The notes beneath the pieces are model-generated. The model made no database searches, was not told where the DNA came from, and saw only the letters and a list, made by a program, of their open reading frames with translations. Below are positions 10,721 through 23,066 of a stretch of 64,000 nucleotides of DNA, piece after piece; the stretch's first letter is position 1; each line of letters starts with the position of its first letter. This DNA is from Athripsodes cinereus (taxonomy: Eukaryota > Arthropoda > Insecta > Trichoptera > Leptoceridae): contig OX388309.1 in the NCBI GenBank assembly GCA_947579605.1, forward strand, positions 18,422,713-18,486,712. The letters are read 5' to 3'. The position numbers and the translations under genes were made by a program.

Positions 10721-11535
10721 GTAATATATTATTGTATAAATAAAAATACGTATATACCTATGTAAGATACTTGCATTAGTATCTATTGTATATATGTAGT
10801 TTAGGTACCTATACTATGACCATGTCGGCTTCTTTGATCCTGCATTTATGATCACTCTGATAGCCCAATTATATTTATATTCTAATCTCTCCTCTTAAGC
10901 GCTATCCTTTGTCCTTTCCGCTCTATAATTCAAATATGTGTATTCTTCTCTTTAAACATACGAGTACATTTAATCCTTTTATTGAAAGGAAGAATTTGAA
11001 ATAACTTCCCTCGTGGAAAATTCATCTTGGCGTAATTAATAAATAATAAGTATAAAAGAAGATTTTCAGATTTGAAAGGACACTAATCACATAAACATGT
11101 ATGTACCAATGATCAGTAAATATATATTTTTTTCTTTTTGGAGTCATAGATTACGATTTTAAAAAGTTTTAGGTACTTAGGTATCTATAAATTCATAATG
11201 TATTTGTTATTTATGATTTTATCGGTTTAAACTTCAATGCCTACTCTACTGCCGATTAGATTATCCTGCCTTCTATTCACAAGTTTGTATATATTTATGT
11301 AGATACTGTATTATTGTGTATATAAGATATATTATTTGTGTCATTATCAGCTATTGTATGTGGATGATACTAGTAAACTTTTTGTTCGTATGTCTATTTA
11401 TCAGCATAACGATTTTTTGTTTGTTTATCTAACCACAGTAGTGATAAGAATTATTAAAACAAAATACATTTGGGTTGAATATAACGATAACATATTTCTG
11501 TATTAGTTTTACAGATTCAGACAAGTAAATAAATA
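10721..11535. other. AT-rich non-coding stretch
   Basis: No supported feature. Confidence 0.5.
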
Positions 11536-11582
11536 AATGTAGGATCACAATCATCAATCTTCGGTGATTGTGATCCTACATT
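11536..11582. repeat. Perfect 18-bp stem hairpin
   Basis: Arm 11536-11553 (AATGTAGGATCACAATCA) is the exact reverse complement of 11565-11582, with an 11-base loop between them. It is isolated from any larger inverted repeat that I can see. It could be a tiny fold-back element or a structured RNA stem. The stem is shorter than is usual for a microRNA precursor. Confidence 0.8.
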
Positions 11583-12525
11583 GATTTTTCAAACCGGTAT
11601 TAAGTTTCAAGTTTTGACACGAATAATAACACGTTTCCGAACGTGTGCAGGGATCAAGTTGCAGGTCCAAACTTGCCTCTTGCTTTGTTCTTAGAAAACA
11701 ACGCCTCAATTTCAAGAACCTGCGTTCGTCCTTTGTCGAAAAATAAAAGAATGATTATCAAAGCCCAAGAATAATAATAATATTACGTTGTCCCGTGACG
11801 TCATGCAACTCAAGCCTCGCTACTTTCCAGTATAGTTATATACCTTCAACTATAAGTATATGATTATACACGCATATATACATAAATACATACAACACAC
11901 ACTACTATACCATATTATCTACTCTAAACACTAGGTCAATACACCCTGATACCAGCAAGATCCTCGTAGTCCCCGCAAGCGATTATCATCCTTAATTGTT
12001 GCATCATTTCTACAAATGAACGATCAAATTTATAGATTCATTTAGTTTTCCACGATGACAATATACGATGTGTGTACCATCAAGATGCTCTTGAGTTGGC
12101 ATCCTTCTTTCGCGCATACATATAGTATAAGTAAGAGGGAATAAAATGCTACACACTTTAGTATTCTCGAGTGGTATACGTTGACCTGATGAGTGATGAA
12201 GGCACAACGCACTCGATATTTTTTCTTATGTTTTCGTTCTATCTCGCTCTATCCACATCACATAGTAGGTATATACAGCGTGTGATATAGATACTATGTT
12301 AGTTTTTTTGTTTGATAAATGCTGTGATGGGGTTGGTTAGAGTACGATAGGTAGATGAAGTTAGTTTTTATCGACTTTTTCGAATAGGTAGGTCTATATA
12401 AATTTGTTTAGGTTTAAGTTCTTCTTGATTTCTTCCAAAACATTTTTAGAAGACAATACACCAGTGTCAAAAAAAATCTCACACCTGATATGTAGTACAA
12501 AAAAGTATTTTCTGCTATTGTAGTC
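11583..12525. other. Non-coding stretch with palindromic sites
   Basis: Holds a 7-bp stem hairpin ACACGTT-TCCG-AACGTGT near 11629 and the CRE-type octamer listed separately. No convincing coding region. Confidence 0.45.
11796..11803. promoter_or_regulatory. CRE-type octamer TGACGTCA
   Basis: An exact palindromic cAMP-response element core (TGACGTCA), the binding site of CREB/ATF bZIP factors, in a locally GC-richer stretch, with TATATA about 45 bases downstream (around 11836-11841). No transcript start or gene can be tied to it, and a chance match is quite possible. Confidence 0.2.
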
Positions 12526-12850
12526 TTGAGTCTAAACTACTGCAACATATTATTTGTAGAACTTCCGCAAATCCAACTCAACCGCCTACAAATGCCAACA
12601 AACCGCCTACATTTAATGGTGCTGCAAGGCTTTCCCGAGGACCTTCGTAAAAACCAGTCAATAACAACGTTCAGGAGTAAATTAAAGGCATCCCACTTGA
12701 AGTGGATTTATTCCAAAAAACGGCGCATTATAAATTGTTTATTATTATTGTCGCTATTTCAACATAATTTCCCGCGCCCTTAAGATGAATGATTCATGAA
12801 ACGGCGCCGAATATATCATCAGACATACATCATCACCGCTTAGTAGATAC
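12526..12850 (+). pseudogene. CR1-like LINE C-terminus, internally deleted
   Basis: The plus frame reads SLNYCNILFVELPQIQLNRLQ in pieces, matching the CR1/L2 motif S.LDYCNSLL.GLP..QL..LQ. After a few residues it jumps to FPEDLRKNQSITTFRSKLK, the end of the protein, so the part between (about 100 residues in intact relatives) has been deleted. The frame stops at 12781-12783. The following CCCGCGCCC ... AAACGGCGCCGA 3' UTR aligns with the 8.5 kb copy. It belongs to the same family as the pieces at 5.1, 8.5 and 23.5 kb. Confidence 0.7.
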
Positions 12851-13004
12851 TCCATGGCAGTACTCGTCAATGTATTTGTGTATGATACTTATTTAGTTGA
12901 TTGTATATTCACACTACGCTAGATTTATCGAATTTCTGTCACACGTGATGCCAAATGATTATCTTCATGATCATATTGAAATATAATTTCACCGCCTAGG
13001 ATAT

Positions 13005-13090
13005 TTATTTATTTATTTATTCATATAATAAACGGCTTTCGCCTTTTACAATGTTAAATCATTCTATGACAATTTTTATACACCTTCAAA
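13005..13090 (-). repeat. Possible retroelement 3' tail with (AAAT)n end
   Basis: On the minus strand, GGCGAAAGCCGTTTATTATA leads into TGAATAAATAAATAAATAAAT, which resembles a LINE or SINE 3' terminus with a simple (AAAT)n tail. No coding part can be tied to it. Confidence 0.35.
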
Positions 13091-13324
13091 ACTTACTCCA
13101 ATCTCACATTAAATCATTTATTCTATTCTCCACCGTATATCTATACAAATAATACATACCTATTATCACAGCTATGACATAATTACCAGAAAGCTTTGTC
13201 CAGCAACCTTTATTGAAATGTCCAATGCTGTAATGTTCCACAAGTTTTTTGACACAAGACTCAATGTTTTTGTCTTATTTTTAAAACAAGAGTTATTTTT
13301 ATATAATTTTCCCGATGTAACCCT

Positions 13325-13610
13325 ATCGGTCTATACCCTCATGTCCCAGTTGCGGTAGAGGAAGAGAACGAAACCCGCTGTCGATCTATCCTTACATACT
13401 TCCTTAGCTTTTCTCATTCATGTACGCCGATTTATCTTATTCAACACGCTGCAGTCCTTCAGTATAAGATTGACGACGTTCTTGGACATCCTCGCTTTCT
13501 TTCACCCCCCTCTTTCAGATAAATACACCTTCGTCATCCTTTCATCGTCCATTCGCTCCACATGTCCAAACCATCGCAACTTATTAAGACACACCCATTC
13601 TATCCACTAC
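13325..13610 (-). pseudogene. LINE C-terminal remnant (LRWFGHVERM family)
   Basis: The minus translation contains KLRWFGHVERMDDERMTKVY, then, after frameshifts, RKAKEVCKDRS. The C-terminal endonuclease-like end of a common arthropod LINE family reads LRWFGHVERM...R.TK.IY ... A...C.DR..W. Several frame breaks and stops show that it is long dead. The 18.4 kb remnant belongs to the same or a closely related family. Confidence 0.6.
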
Positions 13611-14439
13611 ACTACTCTTGCATCCACTTGTTATCCTGATACCCCTATCCTTCACAATCTCGTAACGTTTGATATGCCCGGTATAGTTAGGTATTGTGCC
13701 GAAAAGTTATTATTAAAATAATAATTGGTATTTAGAAAGTGGTACTGAAATACCGAAATAAACAATGCAGTTCATAAGAATTTAGAATAACCCAACATTA
13801 AAAATATAGCTGCACTTAAAAGGTACCTACATTAATAATGTATTGTTTACTAATCTTCGTACCTGCATACAAAATATTATTGTTTATATATATTTGTACC
13901 TGCATGGCAACAGGGGTAATAAAGAGAATAATATCAACAAAAGATTAAGGCGCATTCATTATGTATCAACTTAAGGCGCATTCATTATGTATCAAATTAT
14001 TTTATGAAGATTCTAGAATGTCTGCGTATTGTAATTATTTAGTATCTGCTTGGTTGGATTTTTTTATACCTACGCTTCGATCTATTGAGTTTTGATATCG
14101 ATGATATGTTTTAATTTATGTAAACGACTCTTTAGGTATGAATTTTAATTTTATTGTAACATAACGTAGTTTGAATATTTCATTATCTACCTAAAGGGTT
14201 GGTTTGTGTTGCTATGTAATAGATATAAGATGTGTTATTTGTGTTGCGGAATGGACGCTTGTAATATAATTATACATGGTGATAAAGGACACAAGAAATT
14301 GAATATCAGTGAAAGAGACACTTAAATTAATTTATATGTGAATTAATTAATAATTAAAATCAGTGCATTGGACGCTTCATAACATAATATTTATTTGTAA
14401 ATATTTATTTCGTTATTCATGCATAATTCGTGGAATGCA
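13611..14439. other. AT-rich non-coding stretch
   Basis: Apart from the short tandem duplication listed separately, no feature is supported. Confidence 0.5.
13945..13995. repeat. 26-bp tandem duplication
   Basis: TTAAGGCGCATTCATTATGT followed by ATCAAC occurs twice head to tail (13945-13970 and 13971-13995), identical over 25 bases. It is consistent with replication slippage. Confidence 0.9.
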
Positions 14440-15140
14440 GACAAGGGTGCAGTTGTACCCGTGAAACAATGGAGTCTATGAGGGCGTGTATTGCTACTGC
14501 AATTAGCCAATCACGGCGCTGCACGTAGATGCATCACAGCGTAGGAGGGGTATATGACCAACCCCTCTCTACACCACTCAAGGAACAGCGAGGAAATGTC
14601 CTTGAAAGATCAGTGAGTCTCCATCAGCCATCAGTGGTGAACAGTCGTTATCAGTGAGTCGTAGCGAGCAGTGAGTCGTAAACAGGCGTCCTTGGTATAA
14701 GGATCGCTCCTGTCATCACTCATCAGCTGACCTTCAGAGAGACAAGTGTCTCTAGTCATTGGGCTTCAGTTGAGTTGAGATATTCTCCTCCTGAAGCCAT
14801 GACGTGCCAACTTCGTACCTGTGTAGGCTGTTAATTGCCTCCAGGAGCCTCGGACGTGGGACTTCGCCCTCCCAGCACTGCGCCAAGGGGCGCTTTCTTC
14901 AACTTGTGTTTACCTCTAGGCATTTTCATGCCAGAGGCGCCCTCATCGTGGGATCCATTACAATCATCGCAAAGTGAAATTTAATTATTTTAAAAGTGCT
15001 ACGTTTTCGTTTTTATTGAAATAATAATCAAGTGTGTTTTTTTTATATTGGGATAATTACGTGTGCACAGACAATACGGGGTAGTGAGTAAGTCGTAGTA
15101 TTGTGTTGCTGTTTAAACGTGTGTTTGTAATAGTGGTAAG
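14440..15140 (+). promoter_or_regulatory. GC-rich, hairpin-rich island: LTR-like or 5' exon/promoter
   Basis: This stands out sharply from its AT-rich flanks. TATATGA at 14551-14557 is followed by CAGT-type initiator words, including CAGTGAGTCGTA twice (14652-14663, 14669-14680). Three hairpins follow: AGAGACA/TGTCTCT (14738-14753), GGCTTCAG/CTGAAGCC (14762-14798) and CCTCT.GGCAT/ATGCC.AGAGG shape (14913-14937). The GC-rich part closes with GGGATCCATTACA at 14962, which looks like an LTR end. A GTAAGA splice-donor-like site lies at 15136. No long open frame is present. Readings: solo LTR of a Ty3-type element, or promoter plus non-coding first exon. No second LTR is in the window, and I could not fix a 5' boundary or target duplication. 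Confidence 0.4.
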
Positions 15141-16664
15141 AATTTTTTTATTTTTAATTAAATGTTTATTTGAATTTAAATTTGTCTTTTACACATTTGT
15201 CCATTTAATTACAGATAACTTGTCGTCTCTTAATTTATATAGCCTCACTGTATAATTTAATCGAGACCATTTTTTTTATTGCTTTAACTCCTGGAGTGCT
15301 GTGGGTAGCCCAGTAGAGTCTCAGCCGTTGGCATTATTGGTTATAAGATATTATATCCTCAACCAAAACCATTCTCATCACCATCTCTCTCTCACCACCC
15401 CCCCATATCACGTTTTATTATCAACCATTTTTCTCAATGATCGCATCTCCACAGAATTTTTTCCACTTTCGTCTTCCTTCAGCCATTCGTAATAATGAAC
15501 TATGTATTGATCTTAAAGTACCTCATGGAGTTTATCTAACTGGTAGTTACCTACATAATATATTATCATCATTCCAAATTGTTTCTAGTCAGTAAAGTCC
15601 ATGGATTTCTTTTTCATTATAAACCACCAATAAATTATTATTATCCATATTCACTTTCTTTAACTTTTTTTATATTAAACCCTTCCATCCAAACCATGTT
15701 AATAATAATAATACATAATATTAATCGTGACCATCGTACCAGTATAAAAAATATCAATAAAAAACAGCTCTGGCTTATCCATGATCTATAGATCCAATAT
15801 ATACTATGTATCCATATTTTTTTCTCCCGACTAACCCATGTTTGGAGGAGGTGTGTAACGAACTTGTTTTCTAATAAACAAAACGCAACCAACTCAATCT
15901 CTTCTTAAGATATATTTTGGATGTATTTTTCTATGAAGTTAAGTAGAAAATTCAGTATCCTCAAAGAGACGGTTCGGTGATATCTTTTTGCGTAGTCATA
16001 TTTTAATGCATTCAGGTTGATCTCTGGCTAGAGATGCATAAGAAAAACGCTAATAGTGTCTCGGATTGAAAGATTTATGTTTTAGATGGATTTATTAAGA
16101 AAAGTCGTTATTAGCATAAAAAAATGTTTATGTTTGTATGGTATCTATTTGAAGTATTTTATTTACTTGAATATGATGGCTTTGTGCTAAGTTTAATGAG
16201 TTTTGATGGTTTTTGAAGTTTTTAAAATAAACTGGGATTTTATAAGGGTGTGTAAGTGTCGTTACATAAGAATGCTTTTAGAAAAATAATGCTATTGACC
16301 GGTTATAAATAATTTCTAGGTTCCTACTTTTAAGTCGGATTGTTATAGTGTATCTTCTACAGTACGCATAGACTTTACAGTACGAATTTAAATATGTCAA
16401 TTTAATTTTGCTTATTTTTCTGGCCATATTATCACTTTGTCTTTCAAAATTGATTATTTCGTGTAACAATGTAAACTTGTACAAGTGGTGCTAATGTTAC
16501 AATATACTTTTGCAATAAAATTTCATGAATGTAACTCTGCCATCTGAATAAATACCTAAAAAATGTTGGTACATGCCAAAGATATATGTACATGCATAGA
16601 TAGTATTGTTTCACAACCTAGGTATGTTATTTTACTAGATTTTATATTCCTTTACCTAATATCG
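15141..16664. other. AT-rich non-coding stretch
   Basis: Short open frames here are Ile/Leu/Ser-rich chance frames. Nothing bounded is visible. Confidence 0.5.
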
Positions 16665-16755
16665 GGTTAGTTGGAAGAGATTACACCTTTGCAATAAACT
16701 CACCCTCTGTATATTGATTATATCTAATTTGAATGCACTTTTCAATAAAATTGAA
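16665..16755 (+). repeat. LINE 3'-end fragment, family with GCAATAAGCTCGCC
   Basis: GGTTAGTTGGAAGAGATTAC then GCAATAAACTCACCCTCTGT parallels the 57.9 kb copy (GGTTAGCTGGAAGATATTGC, GCAATAAGCTCGCCAATTG). This resembles the 3' region common to several arthropod LINE families. There is no coding part and no clear tail here. Confidence 0.5.
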
Positions 16756-16918
16756 TGGATTATGATCAATGTATAGTAAAGAAGTAATAAATAAATAAAA
16801 TATGCACGTTTTCGAAAAACCTTAGTAATGTGATTTCTCTTTGTGTCGTGTTATGCAGTTGATTTATTATGTTTTTATTCAAAATATCCTACGAATTAAA
16901 CACCCTTTTAGAATGTTT

Positions 16919-17000
16919 GCATGGTCGGTGGTCTAGTAGTTGGATAATCCTTACTTCAGGGTCACGATTACCTGAGCATACCTCGACTTGGTCCTTGTTC
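16919..17000 (+). mobile_element. tRNA-derived SINE head
   Basis: TGGTCTAGTAGTTGG (A-box-like) and GGTCACGATTACC (B-box-like) occur in the right order and spacing for an internal RNA polymerase III promoter of a tRNA-derived SINE. The sequence does not fold into a full tRNA cloverleaf that I can support. The GC-richer sequence to about 17230 may be the SINE body; its end is not clear. Confidence 0.45.
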
Positions 17001-17230
17001 GCTCCCTTCCCCTCCGCCCGCTATCCCACACAATCCCGCCAGTCCTCTGGGAGCTGGTCTTATTATTCACTCAGAGCCTTGTAGCTTCTGGTGTTACGCG
17101 GCACACATTCAACTTTTTACTACACACGATCATAAAAAACGAGATTCGTCACGGTAATGCGTGTAAATTGTTTGCTCTCTTGGATCTTTTTAAAATTTGT
17201 CTGGAGAATTTGTGTCTGACGCCTTAGCTT

Positions 17231-18407
17231 TTATTTATCTTATCTTTTGGTAGTTACTTACCTCTCAAAGGTTTGATACTTACGTATATTTATGTACATA
17301 TTATCGAAAGCGTTCATTTGCCCACCGCCCAGATAAAAAAGTAATACGTTATAATACTACATTAGTTTCAAATTACCTATTTAGTTTCCACCTAAATCTA
17401 TTGAAATTCTTCTGATATACTTACCTACATAATATAAAGGTATTCGGGTATATATATTTTCTTGGCATACTCGTATGTATTCTATATTCAGATAAATAAT
17501 ACCAACTCTATTGTTAACGATACTTTAATATAAGTATCGATCTACACACAATAATATATTCAAAGTAAGGTATTTTGAAATGGAGGATACTTAGGTATTA
17601 GAAATTGTTCCTTATCCAGCATTAGATTCGTTGTTCGTGTTAGATTAGGCTGGATAGGTATTTGAAAATTACCTTTATTATTATTGGCAGTGATAATAGT
17701 CTTTGTGTATAAATATAAATAATTGGCCTAAGATTATATCCTTTGCATCCCATCTCATCCTACATAATCACACTGTGTTTAATCAATCATCCACCATATC
17801 GTCCACAGTCACGATGCCTATCATACTGGATCTTACGATTTGTATTATTTTGATCTTTAATCTTAGTTATTATCATTTTTTATTAGCACTATTTTTTCTC
17901 GTTGTGTTCCTTCCATACATAACATTTTTACTTTATACGTACAAAGTAATATTAATAATTCTTATTATTACTGTTCTTAGTATTCGACTTTTTATTGGTT
18001 ACTATCCAACATACCTACATAAAGTGTAATCGTATTTTAATTGTTGTCTTTGTTCTTTGCGTGATGTTTAATTTTGGCGTATTTTATTCCACCGTATTAA
18101 GATTTTCTGGTATCGTCTCGTAATTAACCTGTGAACTTCACACGGATCTCTAGCCGGGGCCGGCAGACAACATTGTCTTTGCCTCATAGACCGTGAAGGC
18201 TCACCTTATGCTGTACTTCTCATAGTCTATGTATTGTCAATTTTCTTATGGGAACATTACACGAAATCAAAGTAGGCGTGACGTATACAGACATTTTAAT
18301 TTACAATCCTCCATTATTCTATGTCCTATAATCAACATTGTATGTAAGTGAACTAATTATTTTTTTTAAAAAATGATTTATTTAATGACTTATATCGTTC
18401 TTTTAAG
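17231..18407. other. AT-rich non-coding stretch
   Basis: A hydrophobic open frame at 17703-18029 is very rich in Ile/Leu/Phe and has no recognisable family. A GC-richer patch at 18120-18230, containing GACAACATTGTC, has no assignment. Confidence 0.4.
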
Positions 18408-19309
18408 CGAGGAGCAAAGCAAGGGTGTGTTATATCGCCACGATTATTCAATTCACACATAGATCACTCACACATATATCAAAGTGATTTGCGGTGAGTG
18501 ATAACGTGTGGATGTACATATATGACAATTGTGCAAGTAACGTACTAAGGATAAATGCGAAGAAATCGAAAGTGATGGTGTTTGAGAGAAAAAAGGAAGG
18601 AAGCCAGGTAATGATTGACAATGAAACGTTAGAGCTATAGCTTGTACGCGACTAATTTCGCGCTCTCAACACACAAAATCAACGTAGAGAGCGCGAAGTT
18701 AGTCGCGTACAGACTATAGTAAACGAATCTTTGTATTGTATTTTGGTAGTTTGTTCATTAGAGATGGAAAGAGTGAAAGGTGGTTGATCAAAAATGTTGC
18801 AAGCAGCTAAGTGAAGGAGCAATCTGATCAATAATTGTGAATAGAAACATATTGGTTGGTGATATAAAAGGCTGTTGCACTCTACTACTCTAGTTTCACA
18901 CTGATGTATGCAAGTGAGACATGTACATGTCTAAAGAAGGATAAAATTGGTATAAATGTGTGGTAAGTATGAAAGACAGAGTGCGCAACAGTGTTGTGCG
19001 AGAAGAATGCAGAATGGAAGTTGGTCCGTGTAATAATTGAATGATACTTTCGGTAGTTTGGGCATGTAAAAAGAATGAATGAGGATATAGCGAATAAAAT
19101 ATATACATGGCTGAAAGAAGGGGAACTCGGAGACGTGGCCAGTCGAGAATTAAATGGCTACCCCGTGCAGACTAGATGTAGACTTGAGCACAATGAATAT
19201 GAGAGCGCGTATGAAGAATTTCATGGATGTGATGGAAGAAAGAACGTGTCAAGACAGGAGGAAGTGGGGCACGATATTTTCTGCCTATCGCACAAGGGAA
19301 GCGGTGTGA
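18408..19309 (+). pseudogene. Decayed LINE reverse-transcriptase copy with internal deletion
   Basis: The order of motifs is that of a LINE RT. RGAKQGCVISPRLFN (18408 onward) is the G..QGC..SP.LF block. KKSKVMVFER follows at about 18560. After an inserted MITE come the ...SLYLG and YASETC motifs, then SMKDRVRNSVVREE near 18970, MNEDIANKIY at 19075, a RRGTRRRGQSRIKW stretch, and a RKWGTIFSAY-type end stopping at 19307-19309. The catalytic (F/Y)ADD box expected between the first two blocks is missing, so this is a deletion-bearing copy. Many stops and frame changes add to the decay. It is the same general family as the 13.4 kb piece. Confidence 0.7.
18635..18719. mobile_element. 85-bp MITE nested in LINE remnant
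   Basis: CTATAGCTTGTACGCGACTA at the left and TAGTCGCGTACAGACTATAG at the right are near-perfect inverted repeats. The match continues inward (AATTTCGCGCTCTC / GAGAGCGCGAAGTT) to about 34 bp, leaving a 17-19 base loop. A TA repeat at both edges fits a Tc1/mariner-type target. It interrupts the LINE between the KSKVMVFER and YLG motifs, so it is younger than that LINE copy. Confidence 0.8.
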
Positions 19310-22300
19310 TGGTAATATATACCTATCATTCTTATAACTTCTGAGTTCTGATTACTTACCTACGAATATAAAACAAGACTTTAAAGATATTTATTTCATA
19401 AATGAAGTATATTTTTTACTAACATGTACTTATGTTTCATTTTCGTTGGTAAATAAAAATACTTATTCGATATGGCAAATACATATCTAAAGGCAGGTGA
19501 TTGCCACTCAAAACAAGTAAATAATATTATCATGTAGGTACCTACAGCTTACTAACAACATTACATTGTTCTGATTACATAGTACCTACTGTAGTAGCTA
19601 GATACAGGATACAAGGAGCCCTAAAGCGTTGTATGTACTTAAATGTAATATTACTCTTAACTGGTCATTGACTTGTAGCATTGAAAGACTCTTCTGTCTT
19701 GATCTCAAGTATTAAGGGATCCGTCAAGGAATTATTACAGATGTGTATTATCTAACCAACTCATCTCTTCAGATTAAGTTTCTTTATACAGTATATCGAT
19801 GTAGCTTTATTACCTAAGATTCCGGGTGATATTTTTATGTGTATAGATCATATCCCCTATGGTAAGATACTTATTAATACACGATTCTAACCCATCCCTT
19901 TTATGGTTAATCAATAAATAATTGATTTTATCGTACGGTCGTCTTGTCCTGACATAGTTTTTGTAGTCATTAAATTATTGTATACAAAACATTCTTATCT
20001 AATTAGTCATATCTTTTGTTATCATTAAATAATATACCATGTAGGTTCATAATACTCATATTGTGAACAATCTTATTTAAATGGATTACTGAAACGTTTC
20101 GATAAGGATAAATAATAATAATGCGAAAATAAACCAATGTCAGGTTTATTTTTATATCGACCTACTTTATTACCACGTTTATAAATAAATAAATAATAAA
20201 AAATAAATATCAGGTCTAATGTCCGTTGCATTTTCATTTTACGAAGTAGCTTTTATTGAATTTTTATTGAAAAGTCACACATTTTATGGTTGTTATTGAG
20301 TGGCATGTTGTTTTGTTGGAGGCACGTCTCCGTATCATGAGATGGTTTTGATTATCGATTAGTCATAGATAAAAAAAAAATATCAAAGAGGCATAACAAC
20401 AACCGTGATAGCAGAGTTTATATGACTTGTTGGACAGATAAATTTAGTATAAAAATGTTATTATTATACACAGAAATATAATATAATATTATGTATGTTA
20501 CTAATCAATTTTGTTGTTTGAATCATTATGTTGTCATATTATTCATGACCTTTACTTATATTCTGACTCTGACTGTACATATATAATTTTGTATCCGTAT
20601 TATTTGTATGTACATAACATAAGCAATTAATTTTCATTAGTTATACAATTATACAGTATGTGTATATTTTTGAGACGTGTTTGATCCTGGTGAATGGTGT
20701 ATTATTACTAATACTGTATAGGTAGTATACATTTGACTAAACTAAATGTTAACCCAAAGGCATTCAATAACCATATTGTAGTAGTGTTACCTACATACAA
20801 ATGCGGCACAACTGAAAATATTACTTAATCTGTGGAACCGCGACTAATCTTGTTTCTTATGTATCTACCTATTATAATATATAAACCTACCTTCCATCTC
20901 ATATTATTATAACTTCACTACCTATACATATTACATTCACATGGTTCATATACTTAACGAGATTTTTCAAATATATATTTTGTATAAGAATATTATCTAT
21001 ATAATATGGTGTTATGTGTTGTATCATAGGCCTAATCTTTCTTTAAACCTTTTGTACTGTAGGTACTATATAATATAAGTTTTTTACACATTCTTGAATG
21101 ATATAATCGTGAAGGAATGTCATCACGAATTTCTTTTATATTTCGTTCATATTATTTATGTAATTATAGTTATACAATTTGGTATCATAGTTAATTAAAA
21201 TAAATACATTGTTTTTCATAATATCAATCTTGCGCCGTTAATAATTATTATATAACATGTTCATAGGTAATTCGAAAATATACTACAATTTGCCACTATG
21301 TGTTTTACATTAATTTATTTCGCATTAATAACTCATTATTTATCTATTTTATCATAATGGATTTGTAGATTATGTATGTATTTAAATTCTGCGAATTAAT
21401 AAGGTTGTTTTCACTTTGTTTTAGGTATGTGTTGATTGCGTAGAGAAATCAAAATGCAACCCTCTCTGTACATAAACGAGTACGTATTTTTTTACTTTCT
21501 TTATTTTTTTGTTATACTATAATATTGTGTCTGACAGGTGTATTACTATAATAAAGGATTCCGCACCACATATTTTTCACATAAATCACATAATATTTTC
21601 CCTACAAGTGAATATCACCTAGTAATATGTATATTGTGATGAAAGTTCGGTACCATCCCTCCGTTTAAGAAAGTAAATGTTGACTGCAGTAATTCACAAA
21701 TAAACCGACACAATAGCTGAGAAGTTACGTAGAAAAATAGAGATATCTCAATCTCCCTATCATCATTACAATGTTAGGTACTTAATCTAAGTTACTTTTC
21801 TATTCTCCTAGTCTATTTTCGCTAATAAACGCCACAATTTATTCCAACTATGAACCTGACAACAATTGCCCCGCATTAGAATTACAATATAATGTTGAAT
21901 TTGAACCCCGGACTATTGTTATAAACACCATTTGGGTTCTTACTAGAGACGACCATTGGGGAGAATATCTTATACATTACATATACATAATAATGTCCTC
22001 TTTGTAACGGTATGTTTGTTATTTTTTCTAAATTCTAAGCCCTTTTTAATAATTAAAAAGTCTTTCTGATTCATAATTGTGTTTACTTGAGAACAGAATG
22101 TGTGAACATTCAAAATGAACGTGGTGAAATGTGCACTGTTCATTCATTCCATCTTATGATGATTCCTACTGTACTACATATAGTATTATTATTATTATAA
22201 TTTAACACAACACACACTGTGTGTTCTAGTATTGAGATGATTTATTATCATGACTGCTTAATGGGTTATAAATTGTGTTATAAGCTCTCAAAAAATAACA

Positions 22301-23066
22301 GAAAAATATTATGCATAGGTATCCATTATATAACTGAATTCGTAATGCAAAATGTTACTTAAAGAGCAACCATGTTTATTAAATGTTATTTACTCATTTT
22401 ACGTGTTCCTCGTGCAGTATATAAAGATGCGATGTTACCAAACCATGTAATGTATAGCAGTCGAACTATTTCCTCAGTTTTAATTCACTAACTGCTTGTA
22501 CTGTTATTTAATTCGCTACTGGCGGGTATACAGCGTACCTATACTTAAAAACAGTCATAGCGTGCGTTCGTTGAATGCGTTTTCCTTTTAAGGAAAAGAA
22601 ACGGTTCTTCTCACGGCTTTTTAGCCTGAAAAGTAACGATAATACCGCATATTTGTATTTTTAACTAAATTATGTAGATACTTTTTTTAATCAATAACGG
22701 TTGGTGTAATAGTTCTATTTTCTAACTAATTAACATGATTTATGCAATCATTTTTAATTATCTAAACCAGCTCTAGGTCCCCGTTTAAGTTATTATCAAT
22801 AAGCATTTACACGAATGAGCAACGCCAATTGTTGCAACATGACCTGCTTTTCAGCAACATTATCCTCAACCGGTTATATCTCTATGTTGATAATAATAAT
22901 ATGTCGCTTGCTTTCGTCATTTTGATCTTTACTGCGTCCTGTTTTAAGATCTAAATGTTACGCTGGATACATACATATTCAGTAGGTATGAAATCTAGTT
23001 GATTGTCTTGCGCTTGAGTAATTCAGATATCTTTGTTGTACGATTGTATTTGTTAAGGGGGATTAG
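19310..23066. other. Long AT-rich stretch with no recognised feature
   Basis: I see no gene, RNA gene or bounded element. A short palindrome TTTTCCTTTTAAGGAAAA lies around 22583-22600 and a TAGGTACCTA palindrome near 19537. Confidence 0.5.

Noticed and set aside
12187..12205. CTGATGAG...GATGAA as another hammerhead core
   Set aside because: No GAAA with a pairing stem III and no complementary stem I in reach.
16919..17000. Functional tRNA gene
   Set aside because: A- and B-box-like words are present, but no complete cloverleaf with anticodon stem can be folded; a SINE head is more likely.
17703..18029. 108-codon hydrophobic open frame resembling a membrane protein
   Set aside because: Composition is almost only Ile/Leu/Phe/Tyr/Thr from TTN/ATN codons, as expected for a chance frame in AT-rich DNA; no family pattern.
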